From NCBI GenBank assembly GCA_023266195.1, contig JAHFRP010000005.1:148910-212909 (forward strand): a stretch of 64,000 nucleotides of DNA, read 5' to 3'. Below, in pieces: positions 28,818 to 38,313 of the stretch (position 1 is its first letter; each line of letters opens with the position of its first letter). The notes beneath the pieces are model-generated. The model was not told where the DNA came from, did not search any database, and worked only from the letters and a program-made list of their open reading frames with translations. The DNA is from Sulfuricella sp. Its GTDB lineage: Bacteria > Pseudomonadota > Gammaproteobacteria > Burkholderiales > Sulfuricellaceae. The translations under genes and the position numbers were made by a program.

Positions 28818-29909
28818 ATGAGCCTCCAATGCGGTATCGTCGGTCTGCCCAACGTCGGCAAGTCCACCCTGTTCAACGCCATCACCAGCGCCGGCATCGC
28901 GGCGGAGAACTATCCCTTCTGCACCATCGAGCCCAATGTCGGCATCGTCGAGATTCCCGATCCGCGCATGGAAAGCCTGGTGGAAATCGTCAAGCCGCAG
29001 CGGGTGCAGCACGCGATCATGGAATTCGTCGATATCGCCGGGCTGGTGGCCGGGGCGAGCAAGGGCGAGGGCCTGGGCAACAAGTTTCTGGCCAACATCC
29101 GCGAGACCGACGCCATCGCCCACGTGGTGCGCTGTTTCGAGGACGTCGACGTGGTGCACGTGGCGGGCAGGATCGACCCGCTTTCCGACATCGAGGTGAT
29201 CAATACCGAACTGGCGCTGGCGGACCTGGAGACGGTCGAAAAAGCGGTGCTGCGCACGAGCAAGCTGGCCAAGTCCGGCGACAAGGACGCGGCGCGCATG
29301 ATGGCGCTGCTGGAAAAAGTGCGCGCCACCCTGGACCAGGGCCAGCCGGCGCGCAGCATGAATCCGGACAAGGAAGAGGCGGCCCTGCTCAAGCCGCTGT
29401 GCCTGATGACCATGAAGCCCACTATGTACATCGCCAATGTGGACGAGGGCGGCTTCACCGATAACCCCTTCCTGCAACAGGTAGAGCAACTGGCCGCCCG
29501 TGAAGGCGCGCCGGTGGTGGCGATCTGCGCCGCCATCGAGGGCGAGATCGCCGACCTCGACGAAGCCGACAAGAAGGAATTCCTCGCCGACATGGGCCTC
29601 GAAGAGCCGGGCCTGAACCGCGTCATCCGTGCCGCCTACAAACTGCTCGGCCTGCAAACCTACTTCACCGCCGGGGTGAAGGAAGTCCGCGCCTGGACCA
29701 TCCATATCGGCGACACCGCGCCGCAGGCCGCCGCCGTGATCCACACCGATTTCGAGCGCGGCTTCATTCGCGCCGAAGTGATCGGCTATGAGGATTTCGT
29801 CGCCTGCAAGGGCGAACAGGGTGCGAAAGAGGCCGGCAAAATGCGCCTCGAAGGCAAGGAATACGTGGTGCGCGACGGCGACGTGATGCATTTCCGGTTC
29901 AACGTCTAG
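28818..29909 (+). CDS. ychF: Redox-regulated ATPase YchF (Obg-family)
   Basis: An Obg/YchF-family P-loop protein of 363 residues that prefers ATP, binds ribosomes and affects stress responses and translation start choice. It shows GLPNVGKST (about 8-16), [12 protein letters not shown] (switch I region), [17 protein letters not shown] (switch II) and the C-terminal TGS domain (about 280-363) ending VMHFRFNV. The usual partner pth is 5 kb upstream here, split off by the two signalling genes. Confidence 0.96.
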   Translation: MSLQCGIVGLPNVGKSTLFNAITSAGIAAENYPFCTIEPNVGIVEIPDPRMESLVEIVKPQRVQHAIMEFVDIAGLVAGASKGEGLGNKFLANIRETDAIAHVVRCFEDVDVVHVAGRIDPLSDIEVINTELALADLETVEKAVLRTSKLAKSGDKDAARMMALLEKVRATLDQGQPARSMNPDKEEAALLKPLCLMTMKPTMYIANVDEGGFTDNPFLQQVEQLAAREGAPVVAICAAIEGEIADLDEADKKEFLADMGLEEPGLNRVIRAAYKLLGLQTYFTAGVKEVRAWTIHIGDTAPQAAAVIHTDFERGFIRAEVIGYEDFVACKGEQGAKEAGKMRLEGKEYVVRDGDVMHFRFNV

Positions 29910-29943
29910 ACAGAACTTCGGATCGCGTCGAACTATAGCGAGC

Positions 29944-29977
29944 AAACCCCGTATATCCTTGAGATTGCGGGGTTTTT
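29944..29977 (+). terminator. Rho-independent terminator after ychF
   Basis: AAACCCCG/CGGGGTTT 8-bp stem with a 16-base loop and trailing T-run, 35 bases after the ychF stop. Confidence 0.75.
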
Positions 29978-30039
29978 AACTCCATGTTCATCGTGATTGA
30001 TCCGGTGAGAGCCGAGTATAAACCGGTACGATACCCGGT

Positions 30040-31029
30040 ATGACTCAGATTGGGAGGACAGAGATTCTGAAGGGTGAGGCCACCAAGGAATGCCTCTTTG
30101 CAATTGGCGATTACGCCATTGTTCCCAATGTTAAATCTGTTTTGCAAAAACGCGGCGTTCATGACGTTGCAATGTCCATGTTTGTCCGGGTGATCGTTCG
30201 CGACGTGGGAGATCGGTGGAACATCACCAATCTGGGTGCCATCTTGTTTGCAACCCGGCTCGGGGATTTCGATGCGAGTCTGGCCAGAAAGGGGGTGCGC
30301 TTTGTGGCCTATGGCGGTACCAATAAAGCGGCACCTGTGACCCATCGCCACGACGGCCAGAAAGGCTATGCCACCGGGTTCGAGAGAATGGTCGGGTACC
30401 TGAACGATTTGCTTCCCAGAAACGAACACATCGGGACGGCACTGCGTGAGGTGCATCCGTTATTCCCTGAGTTGGCGATTCGCGAGTTGGTGGGCAATGC
30501 CCTTATCCATCAGGATATGACTGTGACTGGCGCTGGGCCGCAAATTGAGCTGTTTTCAGACCGAATCGAGATTACCAATCCGGGCTGTTCGCTGGTGAAG
30601 CCGGATCGCATGATCGATTTGCCTCCCCGGTCGCGTAATGAGGCGCTGGCCTCGCTGATGCGCCGCATGGGAATGTGTGAAGAACAGGGAAGCGGTCTGG
30701 ACAAGGTGATTGCTCTGGTGGAGGTTTTTCAGCTTCCTCCACCGCTGCTCAGGGCCGACGATAACTCGATGCAGGTGGTGCTTTACGGGCCACGCACCTT
30801 TGCCGAGATGACTCCTGACGAGCGGGTACGCGCTTGTTATTTCCATGCGGTGCTGAAGTTTCTCAGTGGTGACAAGATGAAAAATGCCTCTCTTTGCGTC
30901 CGCCTGGGCATCGATCCCAAAAATGCCGCCCAGGCGACTGGGGTGATCAACAAAACTCTGGATGCCGGTTTGATTCGTTTTGCCGATCCCGATCATCCGC
31001 GAGCCGGTTACGTACCGCATTGGGCGTGA
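30040..31029 (+). pseudogene. 5'-truncated AlbA_2/GHKL ATP-binding protein of the type I R-M-associated kind
   Basis: A 329-residue open frame. From RWNITNLGAILFAT (about residue 60) onward it follows the C-terminal part of ATP-binding proteins that are often encoded between hsdS and hsdR. It includes the N-box-like LAIRELVGNALIHQD (about 146-160) and RSRNEALASLMRRMGMCEEQ. The usual N-terminal AlbA_2 domain of about 150 residues is missing, the first 58 residues look unrelated, and no ribosome site precedes the ATG. I read it as a 5'-deleted remnant, though the frame is still open and might be expressed. Confidence 0.7.
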
Positions 31030-31165
31030 GTTTCTTGATCGGGTTTTGATTGCGCAGGCCTGCAGCGGGCGGACTTGGGTTGCTGGTTCATTCTTTTCAA
31101 AGAGTTACAAACTTGATGCCGTAAACTATTTCTTGATTGAGTTTTGATAATGGCGACAAATTACC

Positions 31166-31396
31166 ATGAACGAAGCAGAAACCCGTGCTGAACATATCGA
31201 CCCCGCCCTTGCCGCGGCAGGCTGGGGCTTCATCGAGGATAGTCGCGTCGGCCCTCTCTCCAGCTCTCCCTCTGAGAGAGGGGTTGGGCGAGGGGCGGCG
31301 CCTTGCCCTGCGCTCGCAAAACCGCTCACTCCAGCCCGTCCATTTGAGGTTTCCAGGTTGAAACCAGCGCAGTTCTCGGTTAGATTTCGCCTCTAG
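31166..31396 (+). pseudogene. Remnant of type I restriction subunit hsdR (first ~28 codons)
   Basis: The frame begins MNEAETRAEHIDPALAAAGW, the characteristic N-terminus of HsdR subunits (about 800-1000 residues when whole). After about codon 28 (31250) similarity ends at a CCCTCTC-type repeat and the frame continues as low-complexity sequence to a stop at 31396. The motor and nuclease domains are absent. It lies 136 bp after the AlbA_2 remnant, in the order seen in intact type I loci. Confidence 0.75.
31251..31295. repeat. Diverged CCCTCTC palindromic repeat in the hsdR remnant
   Basis: CCCTCTC...CTCCCTCT and GAGAGAGGGG...GCGAGGGG arms, related to the repeats at 39767, 42446, 54677 and 62191 but more degenerate. 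It marks the point where the hsdR similarity stops. Confidence 0.55.
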
Positions 31397-31428
31397 CAGA
31401 CAAAACCCAACCACGGAGGAGCGGAGCG

Positions 31429-32565
31429 ATGAAGGTCGAACAGAGGCTGTGGACCCAGGCACAAGGCTGGCAGCCGGGTGGTGCCGGGAACCTGGCGGAT
31501 TCCGCCCGACTGCTCCTGATCTTCGGCGGCACCGGCCTGCTCGCCGACGTCAGCCATTACCACGAACTCCGCGCGCTTTATCCCAATGCCATTCTCCTCG
31601 GCTGTTCCACGGCAGGGGAAATTTACGGTACGCAGGTGCTGGACGACTCGCTGGTGGCGACCGCGGTCAGCTTCGACCATACCGGGCTCAAGCTCGCCAG
31701 CGTAACCATCGACCAGGCCGGCGCCAGCCATGCCGCCGGCGAGGCGCTTGCCCGCCAGCTCGACCCGGCTGGTCTTGCCCACGTGCTGGTCCTTTCCGAC
31801 GGTCTCAAAGTCAACGGCACCGACCTCGTCGATGGGCTGAAAGCGGCGCTGCCGGAGCACGTCGCCGTCACCGGCGGGCTTTCCGGCGACGGCGCGCGCT
31901 TTCAGCGCACCCTGGTGTGCGCCGACGCGCCTCCGGCCGAGGGCCGGGTTGCCGCGCTGGGCTTCTACGGCGACCGCATCAGGGTCGGCTATGGCTCTCT
32001 CGGCGGCTGGGACCCCTTCGGCCCCGACCGCCTCATCACCAAATCCAGGGGCAACGTGCTCTACGAGCTCGACGGGCAATCCGCATTGGAGCTGTACAAA
32101 AGCTATTTGGGCGAGCATGCGGCCGGCCTGCCTTCCACCGGCTTGCTTTTCCCGCTCGCCCTGCACGGCGAATCGGGCCAGGAAGCCGGGCTGGTGCGCA
32201 CCATCCTGGCGGTGGACGAGGCCGACCAGTCGATGACTTTCGCCGGCGACATGCCGGAAGGCGTCTACGCCCAGCTGATGAAGGCCAATTTCGACCGGTT
32301 GATCGAGGGTGCGGCCAACGCGGCGCGCGCCACCAGCCTCGGCGCCGCCGAGCCTGAACTGGCGATCTTGATCAGCTGCGTCGGCCGCAAGCTGGTGTTG
32401 AATCAGCGCATCGAGGAAGAGGTCGAAAGCGTGCGCGACGTGCTCGGCGCCGGCACGGCGCTGACCGGTTTTTATTCCTACGGCGAAATTTCGCCTTACG
32501 CCGCGACGGCGAAATGCGAGCTGCACAACCAGACCATGACCATCACGACGTTCTCCGAGTCTTAG
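31429..32565 (+). CDS. FIST-domain sensory protein
   Basis: A 378-residue soluble protein with FIST N (about 25-220) and FIST C (about 225-365) domains, which are thought to bind small ligands such as amino acids. Visible segments are LLGCSTAGEIYGTQV, VAVTGGLSGDGARF and LTGFYSYGEISPY. There is no signal peptide. ATG with GGAGGAGCGGAG upstream. The histidine kinase starts 6 bases after the stop, so the pair is almost certainly co-translated and FIST is the likely input module for the kinase. Confidence 0.92.
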   Translation: MKVEQRLWTQAQGWQPGGAGNLADSARLLLIFGGTGLLADVSHYHELRALYPNAILLGCSTAGEIYGTQVLDDSLVATAVSFDHTGLKLASVTIDQAGASHAAGEALARQLDPAGLAHVLVLSDGLKVNGTDLVDGLKAALPEHVAVTGGLSGDGARFQRTLVCADAPPAEGRVAALGFYGDRIRVGYGSLGGWDPFGPDRLITKSRGNVLYELDGQSALELYKSYLGEHAAGLPSTGLLFPLALHGESGQEAGLVRTILAVDEADQSMTFAGDMPEGVYAQLMKANFDRLIEGAANAARATSLGAAEPELAILISCVGRKLVLNQRIEEEVESVRDVLGAGTALTGFYSYGEISPYAATAKCELHNQTMTITTFSES

Positions 32566-32571
32566 GCCCTG

Positions 32572-34026
32572 ATGCACAACCTGCTGCAACGCCAGCTCAA
32601 GCGCTATCTGGGCGAGGCCGCCGGCGATCTGCCGCCGTCCTGGCGAGCGTTCGTCGCTGCGGTGGACGAGGCCTATAAACAGGCCGACGCCGATCGCTTG
32701 ATGATCGAGCATTCCCTGGAAAAGATGTCGCAGGAACTGACCGAAAGGAACCGCGACCTGCGCCAGGAATTGAACGAACGACAGCAGACCGAGCGCGCCC
32801 TGCGCAAAAGCGAAGCCAGCCTGGCCCGCGCCCAGCAGATCGCGAGGCTGGGCAGTTGGGAATGGAATATTGCGGAAAACGAGGTCGTCTGGTCGCAGGA
32901 AAGCTATCGCATTTTCGGCATCGACGATTCCCCGGAAAAAGCCGATTACGAGCGGTTTATGGGCTTGGTCCATCCGGACGACCGCGACAGCGTGAAACGC
33001 GCGGTGGATGCCAGCCTGCACGGAACCGTACCCTATCGGGTCGAGCACCGCATCGTGCAGCCGAAAGGCGCTGTCAGGCACGTGCTGGAGCAAGGCACCG
33101 TCGCCATGGACGAGTCCGGCAATCCGGTCAGGATGTATGGCACGATCCACGACATCACCGAGCGGAAATTGGCCGAGCTGGCGCTGCAAAAGGAGAAGGA
33201 AGAACAGGCCGCGCTGATCAGGAAACTCGAGGAGGCGCACAACCAGTTGCTGCAATCCGAGAAAATGGCCTCGATCGGCCAGCTGGCCGCTGGCGTCGCG
33301 CACGAGATCAACAACCCGACCGGCTACGTCAGCTCCAATCTCGGCACCTTGCGCGGCTATGCCGAACAGCTGCTTGCCGTACTGGCGGCTTACGAGGCGA
33401 TCGACGACAGCCTCGCACCCGACCAGGGGAATAAAATCCGCGCCGTGAAGAAACAGGCGGAACTGGAATATCTCAAGGAAGATCTGCTTCCCCTGCTTGC
33501 CGAGTCGCAAGAAGGCATTGGCCGGGTGCGCCAGATCGTGCAGGATCTCAAGGATTTCTCCCATGTCGACGAGAGCGAATGGCTGGTAGCCGACCTGCAC
33601 AAGGGACTCGACAGCACCCTTAACGTGGTGAACAACGAAATCAAGTACAAGGCCGTGGTGGTCAAGGAATACGGCGACATTCCCCATGTAAAATGCCTCG
33701 CCTCCCAGCTCAATCAGGTGTTCATGAACCTGCTGGTCAACGCCGCCCACGCCATTGCGGAAAAGGGCACCATCACCATCCGCACCCGGCAGGTGGGGGA
33801 GGAGGTCTGGGTGGAGGTCGAAGATACCGGCAGCGGCATCGCGCCGGAAAATCTCAACCGTATCTTCGATCCCTTCTTTACCACCAAGCCGGTCGGCAAG
33901 GGCACCGGCCTCGGGTTGTCGCTATCCTACGGCATCGTCCAGAAGCACAAGGGCCACATCGAAGTGGAAAGCGAACTCGGCAAGGGCACCACTTTTCGGG
34001 TGCGCTTGCCGCTCGAACCGGCATAA
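32572..34026 (+). CDS. PAS-domain sensor histidine kinase (soluble, orphan)
   Basis: A 484-residue kinase. An N-terminal coiled coil (about 40-85), a PAS_3 fold (about 90-205, [15 protein letters not shown]), a second coil, then the H-box [15 protein letters not shown] (phospho-His about residue 244) and the catalytic domain with N-box [28 protein letters not shown] and GKGTGLGLS. It is the NtrB-like HK4 type. No membrane segment and no receiver domain, and no response regulator gene is adjacent, so its output is unknown. It is in an operon with the FIST gene. Confidence 0.92.
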   Translation: MHNLLQRQLKRYLGEAAGDLPPSWRAFVAAVDEAYKQADADRLMIEHSLEKMSQELTERNRDLRQELNERQQTERALRKSEASLARAQQIARLGSWEWNIAENEVVWSQESYRIFGIDDSPEKADYERFMGLVHPDDRDSVKRAVDASLHGTVPYRVEHRIVQPKGAVRHVLEQGTVAMDESGNPVRMYGTIHDITERKLAELALQKEKEEQAALIRKLEEAHNQLLQSEKMASIGQLAAGVAHEINNPTGYVSSNLGTLRGYAEQLLAVLAAYEAIDDSLAPDQGNKIRAVKKQAELEYLKEDLLPLLAESQEGIGRVRQIVQDLKDFSHVDESEWLVADLHKGLDSTLNVVNNEIKYKAVVVKEYGDIPHVKCLASQLNQVFMNLLVNAAHAIAEKGTITIRTRQVGEEVWVEVEDTGSGIAPENLNRIFDPFFTTKPVGKGTGLGLSLSYGIVQKHKGHIEVESELGKGTTFRVRLPLEPA

Positions 34027-34186
34027 AGCGCGCGGCGCACCGTGTCGCATGACGATGTATTATTAACGGTGCTCATGGCGGTTTGGAATCCGAAAATATT
34101 CAGGGAGCGATCCGGTGATGCCATCGCCGATGGAGTTATCGCAAAACCAACAATATTTATCAATTAATCAACGATCGAGGTGCCTT

Positions 34187-35503
34187 GTGAGACCAAAAAG
34201 AACAATGAGCCGGGTGCTGGGGGCATTGCTTGTGGCTTTTGCCGCGCCAGCCTTCGCCGGTACGGTGGACGAGGTCAAAAGCCTCCTGGAGCAAAGCAGG
34301 GTGGCGGAGGCCTATCAGTTGGGCCGGCAGCATCCCGAGGAATTGGGCAACCCCGATTTCGATTTTTACTATGGCATCGCGTGCATCGATGCCGGCCATG
34401 CCTCGGAGGGCATCCTTGCCCTGGAGCGTTACCTTCTCAACTATCCGGCCAATGACCGCGCCCGCCTGGAACTCGCCCGCGGCTATTTCGTGCTGGGCGA
34501 CGATGTGCGGGCGGCGGAAGAGCTCGACAATGTTCAGAAACTGAACCCGCCCGCCGAAGTCCAGGCCACCATCGAGCGCTATGCGGATGCCATTCGCGCC
34601 CGCGAAGGCCGCTATCACACCACTTCCGGGTTCTATGTCGAGGCGGGGGTCGGCTACGACGACAACGTCAACGGCGGCGTGTCGGATGCCAACATCAACC
34701 TGCCCGTCCTGGGCCCCGTCCAGGTCGCCAACAACGGGGTGCGGACCGGCGACAGCTTCGTTCACCTGGCCGCCGGCGGACAAGTGGCGAAGCCGGTGGC
34801 GCCGGGCGTGGCCGTTTTCGGCGGACTGGGTTACGACGGCAAATACAATCAAAGCGATACCGCTTTCAGCATGGAAAGCCTGGGCGGCTACGGCGGCGTT
34901 TCCGTTCTCAAGGACAAGAATCTGTTCCGCGCGACCGCTTCCGTTACCACACTGACCGTCGGCAGCGACCGCTACCGCAACGTCAACGGCATCTCCGGCG
35001 AGGTGTTTCACCAGCTGGACGAACTGCAAGGCGTCAACGGCTTCATCCAGTACGCCACCCTCGATTACACCGGCGGCAACCAAGTGCGGGACGCCGATTT
35101 GACCGGAGTGGGCGTGGGATACCGCAAAGCCTTTATCGGCCGGTGGCAGCCCGTATTCAACGCCGCGCTGAGCTATGGCGAAGAGCGCAACCGGCGCGAC
35201 CGGCCCGACCTGGGGCGCGACATCACCGGGCTGAGCCTGGGTTTGAGCCTCTCGCCCCATCCCAAGTGGGGCGTCAATGTCGGCTATATCTACCAGCAAA
35301 GCAGCTATAGGGCGCCGGATGCGGTCTTCAACACCACGCGCAAAGACGATTATCAGGCTCTGAATGTCGCCGCCACCTACCTGTACAGCAAAAACGTCAG
35401 CATCCGGGGCGAGATCGCCGCCAGCGACAACGCCTCGAACCTGAGCCTGTTTGGCTACCGGCGCAATTTCGGCGGCGTCAACGTCCGTTACGAATTCAAG
35501 TGA
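34187..35503 (+). CDS. TPR plus outer-membrane beta-barrel protein (Slam-like architecture)
   Basis: A 438-residue exported protein. Signal peptide (about 1-30, APAFA), a TPR domain (about 32-140), then about 290 residues of alternating strands rich in Tyr/Gly/Asn, ending NVRYEFK, which reads as an outer-membrane beta-barrel. TPR-plus-barrel is the layout of surface lipoprotein assembly modulators, but I cannot assign that family firmly. GTG at 34187 is preferred (GAGGTG upstream); an ATG at 34205 is possible. The FecR-domain gene starts 7 bases downstream. Confidence 0.72.
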   Translation: MRPKRTMSRVLGALLVAFAAPAFAGTVDEVKSLLEQSRVAEAYQLGRQHPEELGNPDFDFYYGIACIDAGHASEGILALERYLLNYPANDRARLELARGYFVLGDDVRAAEELDNVQKLNPPAEVQATIERYADAIRAREGRYHTTSGFYVEAGVGYDDNVNGGVSDANINLPVLGPVQVANNGVRTGDSFVHLAAGGQVAKPVAPGVAVFGGLGYDGKYNQSDTAFSMESLGGYGGVSVLKDKNLFRATASVTTLTVGSDRYRNVNGISGEVFHQLDELQGVNGFIQYATLDYTGGNQVRDADLTGVGVGYRKAFIGRWQPVFNAALSYGEERNRRDRPDLGRDITGLSLGLSLSPHPKWGVNVGYIYQQSSYRAPDAVFNTTRKDDYQALNVAATYLYSKNVSIRGEIAASDNASNLSLFGYRRNFGGVNVRYEFK

Positions 35504-35510
35504 GGCCTTT

Positions 35511-36383
35511 ATGAGAACGAAAATCTTCGCTTCATTGCTGGCAGCGCTCGGGCTGCTTTCCATCGCGGGTCCCGCCTGCGCCGACGTGGCCGGGCGCGTG
35601 CTGGTGGCGGTCGGGGATGTTTCCGCGACCCGCGCCGGCAAAACGATCCCCCTGAAATTCGGCTCCGAAGTCGAGTCCGGCGACACGCTGCGTACCGGCG
35701 TCACCAGCAATGCCCAGATTCGCCTCACCGACGGCGGTATCGTCGCCCTGCGGCCGCAGAGCGAGTTTCGCCTGGACGAGTATCATTTTTCCGGCAAGAA
35801 CGACGGTTCGGAGAAAGGCTTTTTCAGCCTGCTCAAAGGCGGGTTCCGCACCGTTACCGGCTTGATCGGGAAGGCCAATCGCGACAGCTACAAAGTGACG
35901 GCAACCGCCGCGACCATCGGTATCCGGGGCACCCACTACAACCTGGTGCTTTGCCGGCAAGACTGCGTCAATGCCGACGGCTCCAAGGCCAAGGACGGGT
36001 TGTACGGGGGCGTGACGGGCGGAAAGATCGCCGTGTCCAACGAGTCCGGCGGCAAGGATTTCGGCAAAGACGAGTTCTTTTACGTCGCATCCTTCCAGAC
36101 TCCTCCCGAGAGCCTCGTCGCCCCGCCCGATTTCCTGGCCGACAAGCTGGAAGGTCAGGCGCGGAACAGGAACAACAAGGGCGGAGAGAATGCCCCGGTG
36201 GCCCAGACGTCGCTGGATTTCGACGGGCGAACCCATATTCCCGAGGCGTCCAATTTTTCCTCGCTGGAAACCCATGCACCCTACGCGGTGACCGAAAATA
36301 GGAATGCGTCGGGAGGGAGCGCGGTTATTCCGCCTAAGCGGCCCACTTATCCTAACAATTATTACGATTATTATGTTCGTTGA
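35511..36383 (+). CDS. FecR-domain periplasmic protein
   Basis: A 290-residue protein with a signal peptide (about 1-24, GPACA) and a FecR domain (about 25-150): KTIPLKFGSEVESGDTLRTG, then a VTATAATIGIRGTHYNL segment. The rest is low-complexity, ending in a Tyr/Asn-rich YPNNYYDYYVR tail. There is no ECF sigma factor or TonB receptor nearby, so it is not an iron-sensing FecR but the stand-alone kind seen next to TPR/barrel or adhesin genes. Probably co-transcribed with the barrel gene. Confidence 0.82.
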   Translation: MRTKIFASLLAALGLLSIAGPACADVAGRVLVAVGDVSATRAGKTIPLKFGSEVESGDTLRTGVTSNAQIRLTDGGIVALRPQSEFRLDEYHFSGKNDGSEKGFFSLLKGGFRTVTGLIGKANRDSYKVTATAATIGIRGTHYNLVLCRQDCVNADGSKAKDGLYGGVTGGKIAVSNESGGKDFGKDEFFYVASFQTPPESLVAPPDFLADKLEGQARNRNNKGGENAPVAQTSLDFDGRTHIPEASNFSSLETHAPYAVTENRNASGGSAVIPPKRPTYPNNYYDYYVR

Positions 36384-36418
36384 TTGCCGATCTTGGCTTG
36401 GGGTAAACAGTGGGGCTG

Positions 36419-36447
36419 TTGACAGCCTGCCGGAAAGAAGGCAGAAT
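36419..36447 (+). promoter_or_regulatory. Strong sigma-70 promoter of tRNA-Met
   Basis: Consensus TTGACA (36419-36424), exact 17-bp spacer, CAGAAT (36442-36447), 32 bp before the mature tRNA 5' end. Confidence 0.75.
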
Positions 36448-36478
36448 CTCGATCCTTCGTTTTATGCGGCGATTGATT

Positions 36479-36555
36479 GGTGATATAGCTCAGTTGGTTA
36501 GAGCACAGCACTCATAACGCTGGGGTCGGTGGTTCAAGTCCACCTATCACCACCA
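36479..36555 (+). tRNA. tRNA-Met (anticodon CAT, elongator type)
   Basis: A 77-base cloverleaf: acceptor GGTGATA/TATCACC, D arm GCTC...GAGC, anticodon loop CTCATAA, T arm GGTGG-TTCAAGT-CCACC, A and encoded CCA. The D-arm/anticodon region resembles E. coli elongator tRNA-Met. The initiator is excluded because the acceptor's first pair is matched. A tRNA-Ile2 (lysidine) identity is less likely but not excluded by sequence alone. Confidence 0.9.
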
Positions 36556-36566
36556 GAAATATCGTA

Positions 36567-36601
36567 AAAGGGCTTGCGGCGGCGCAAGCCCTTTGTCTTT
36601 T
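36567..36601 (+). terminator. Rho-independent terminator after tRNA-Met
   Basis: AAAGGGCTTGCG/CGCAAGCCCTTT stem with a 4-base loop and a T-rich tail (GTCTTTTTT). Confidence 0.9.
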
Positions 36602-36662
36602 TTGCCTTGCACCGGCGACGCCCCTCTCGCTTGGTGATTGGGTTGTGTGCTATCGTACCTTC

Positions 36663-36965
36663 ATGCTAAAGCGATTTTTTCTTGTTTTTCTCCTGATGTT
36701 GTCGATGGCGGCCCACGCCGGTCGGGTGCTGCCGCAGAACGCGCAAATCGGGCCGCTCAACGGCTTTTCCTACCCGGACGTCCAGATCGGAGGCAAGATT
36801 TTTCGGCTGGCGCCCGGCGTGCGCATTTACGATACTTTCAACCGCATCGTCATTCCCACCTCGCTGCCGGCCAGCGGCAACGTGTTCTACCAGCTCGATC
36901 CAGGCGGCATGCTGATCCGGATGTGGCTGCCTACCCCCGAGGAAGAAGCGGGGATGAGCCGTTAG
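36663..36965 (+). CDS. Small secreted protein of unknown function
   Basis: A 100-residue protein with a clear signal peptide (about 1-20, MAAHA) and a soluble remainder containing IFRLAPGVRIYDTFNRIVIP and YQLDPGGMLIRMWLP. I know no functional assignment; similar short proteins sit just upstream of miaB in other betaproteobacteria. The ATG at 36663 is chosen so that the Lys-Arg n-region directly precedes the hydrophobic core. miaB starts 9 bases downstream, so it is probably co-transcribed. Confidence 0.7.
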   Translation: MLKRFFLVFLLMLSMAAHAGRVLPQNAQIGPLNGFSYPDVQIGGKIFRLAPGVRIYDTFNRIVIPTSLPASGNVFYQLDPGGMLIRMWLPTPEEEAGMSR

Positions 36966-36974
36966 GCGCTTGGC

Positions 36975-38303
36975 GTGAAGAAGCTTTTCATCAAGACCTT
37001 CGGTTGCCAGATGAACGAGTACGATTCGGCCAAGATGGCGGACGTGCTCAAGGCGGCGCACGGCATGGAAACCACGGCGAATGCCGAAGACGCCGACGTG
37101 ATCGTGCTCAACACCTGCTCGGTGCGGGAAAAGGCGCAGGAGAAGGTGTTTCACCAGTTGGGCCGGTGGAAGCCGTTGAAGCGGCGCAATCCCGATTTGA
37201 TCATCGCCGTCGGCGGCTGCGTGGCGAGCCAGGAAGGCGAGGCCATTGTAGAACGTGTACCCTACGTCGATCTGGTGTTCGGCCCGCAGACCCTGCACCG
37301 CCTTCCTCAGCTGATCGCGGCGCGGCGGCAAAGCGGCAAGCCGCAGGTGGATGTCTCCTTTCCCGAGATCGAAAAATTCGACCATCTGCCGTCCGCGCGG
37401 GTGGAAGGGGCGACCGCCTTCGTTTCGGTGATGGAAGGCTGCGGCAAGTTCTGCACTTACTGCATCGTGCCCTACACGCGCGGAGCCGAGGTGTCGCGCC
37501 CGTTCGACGACGTCATCGCCGAGGCGGTGGAACTGGCCGGGCAGGGCGTCAGGGAAATCACCCTGCTCGGGCAGAACGTCAACGCCTATCGCGGCGCCAC
37601 CCACGACGGCGGCGCCGCGGACCTGGCCGACCTGCTCTACCATGTCGCGGAAATTCCCGGCATCGGGCGCCTGCGCTTCACCACTTCGCATCCGGTGGAG
37701 TTGTCCCAGCGCCTGATCGATGCCTACGCCGAAATCCCCCAGCTCACCGGCGCCCTGCACCTGCCGGTGCAGTCCGGCTCCGACCGCGTGCTGGCGGCGA
37801 TGAAGCGCGGCTATACCGCGCTCGAATACAAGTCGATTGCGCGCAGGCTGCGCGCGGTGCGGCCTGACATGTCGATCACCTCGGATTTCATCGTCGGCTT
37901 TCCCGGCGAAACCGACGCCGATTTCGAGGCCACCCTCAAGCTGGTCGACGAGGTGGGCTTCGACGCCAGCTACAGCTTTCTCTACAGCGCCCGCCCCGGC
38001 ACGCCGGCGGCGGAGCTGGCCGACGATACGCCGCTGGCGGTGAAGCAGGAGCGCCTGCGGCGCCTGCAGAAAAAAATCGACGAGCTGGAACAGGCGATCA
38101 GCCAAAAAATGGTCGGCTCGGTGCGGCGTATACTGGTGGAAGGCACTTCCAGGAAAGACGGCAGCGAGCTGATGGGGCGCACCGACAACAATCGGGTGGT
38201 CAATTTCAAGGGCAATCCGCGCCTGATCGGCCAGTTCGCCAACGTGACCATCACCGCCGTCTCCACCCACACCTTGCGCGGCGAAATAGCCATTCTCGAA
38301 TAA
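36975..38303 (+). CDS. miaB: tRNA-2-methylthio-N6-dimethylallyladenosine synthase
   Basis: Radical-SAM methylthiotransferase acting on i6A37 of tRNAs. The 442-residue protein has the UPF0004 domain with three cluster Cys ([23 protein letters not shown]), the radical [11 protein letters not shown] (about 156-163) and a C-terminal TRAM domain. It starts with GTG. The miaB-phoH-ybeY-corC-lnt order that follows is a conserved proteobacterial block. Confidence 0.96.
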   Translation: MKKLFIKTFGCQMNEYDSAKMADVLKAAHGMETTANAEDADVIVLNTCSVREKAQEKVFHQLGRWKPLKRRNPDLIIAVGGCVASQEGEAIVERVPYVDLVFGPQTLHRLPQLIAARRQSGKPQVDVSFPEIEKFDHLPSARVEGATAFVSVMEGCGKFCTYCIVPYTRGAEVSRPFDDVIAEAVELAGQGVREITLLGQNVNAYRGATHDGGAADLADLLYHVAEIPGIGRLRFTTSHPVELSQRLIDAYAEIPQLTGALHLPVQSGSDRVLAAMKRGYTALEYKSIARRLRAVRPDMSITSDFIVGFPGETDADFEATLKLVDEVGFDASYSFLYSARPGTPAAELADDTPLAVKQERLRRLQKKIDELEQAISQKMVGSVRRILVEGTSRKDGSELMGRTDNNRVVNFKGNPRLIGQFANVTITAVSTHTLRGEIAILE

Positions 38304-38313
38304 GGCTGCTCAA

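Noticed and set aside
31166..31396. A functional 76-residue protein
   Set aside because: Only the first ~28 residues are recognisable (HsdR N-terminus); the rest is repeat-derived, so it is called a remnant.
35511..36383. Iron-responsive FecR/FecI regulation
   Set aside because: No sigma factor, TonB receptor or membrane-spanning anti-sigma segment; the protein has a cleavable signal and stand-alone FecR domain.
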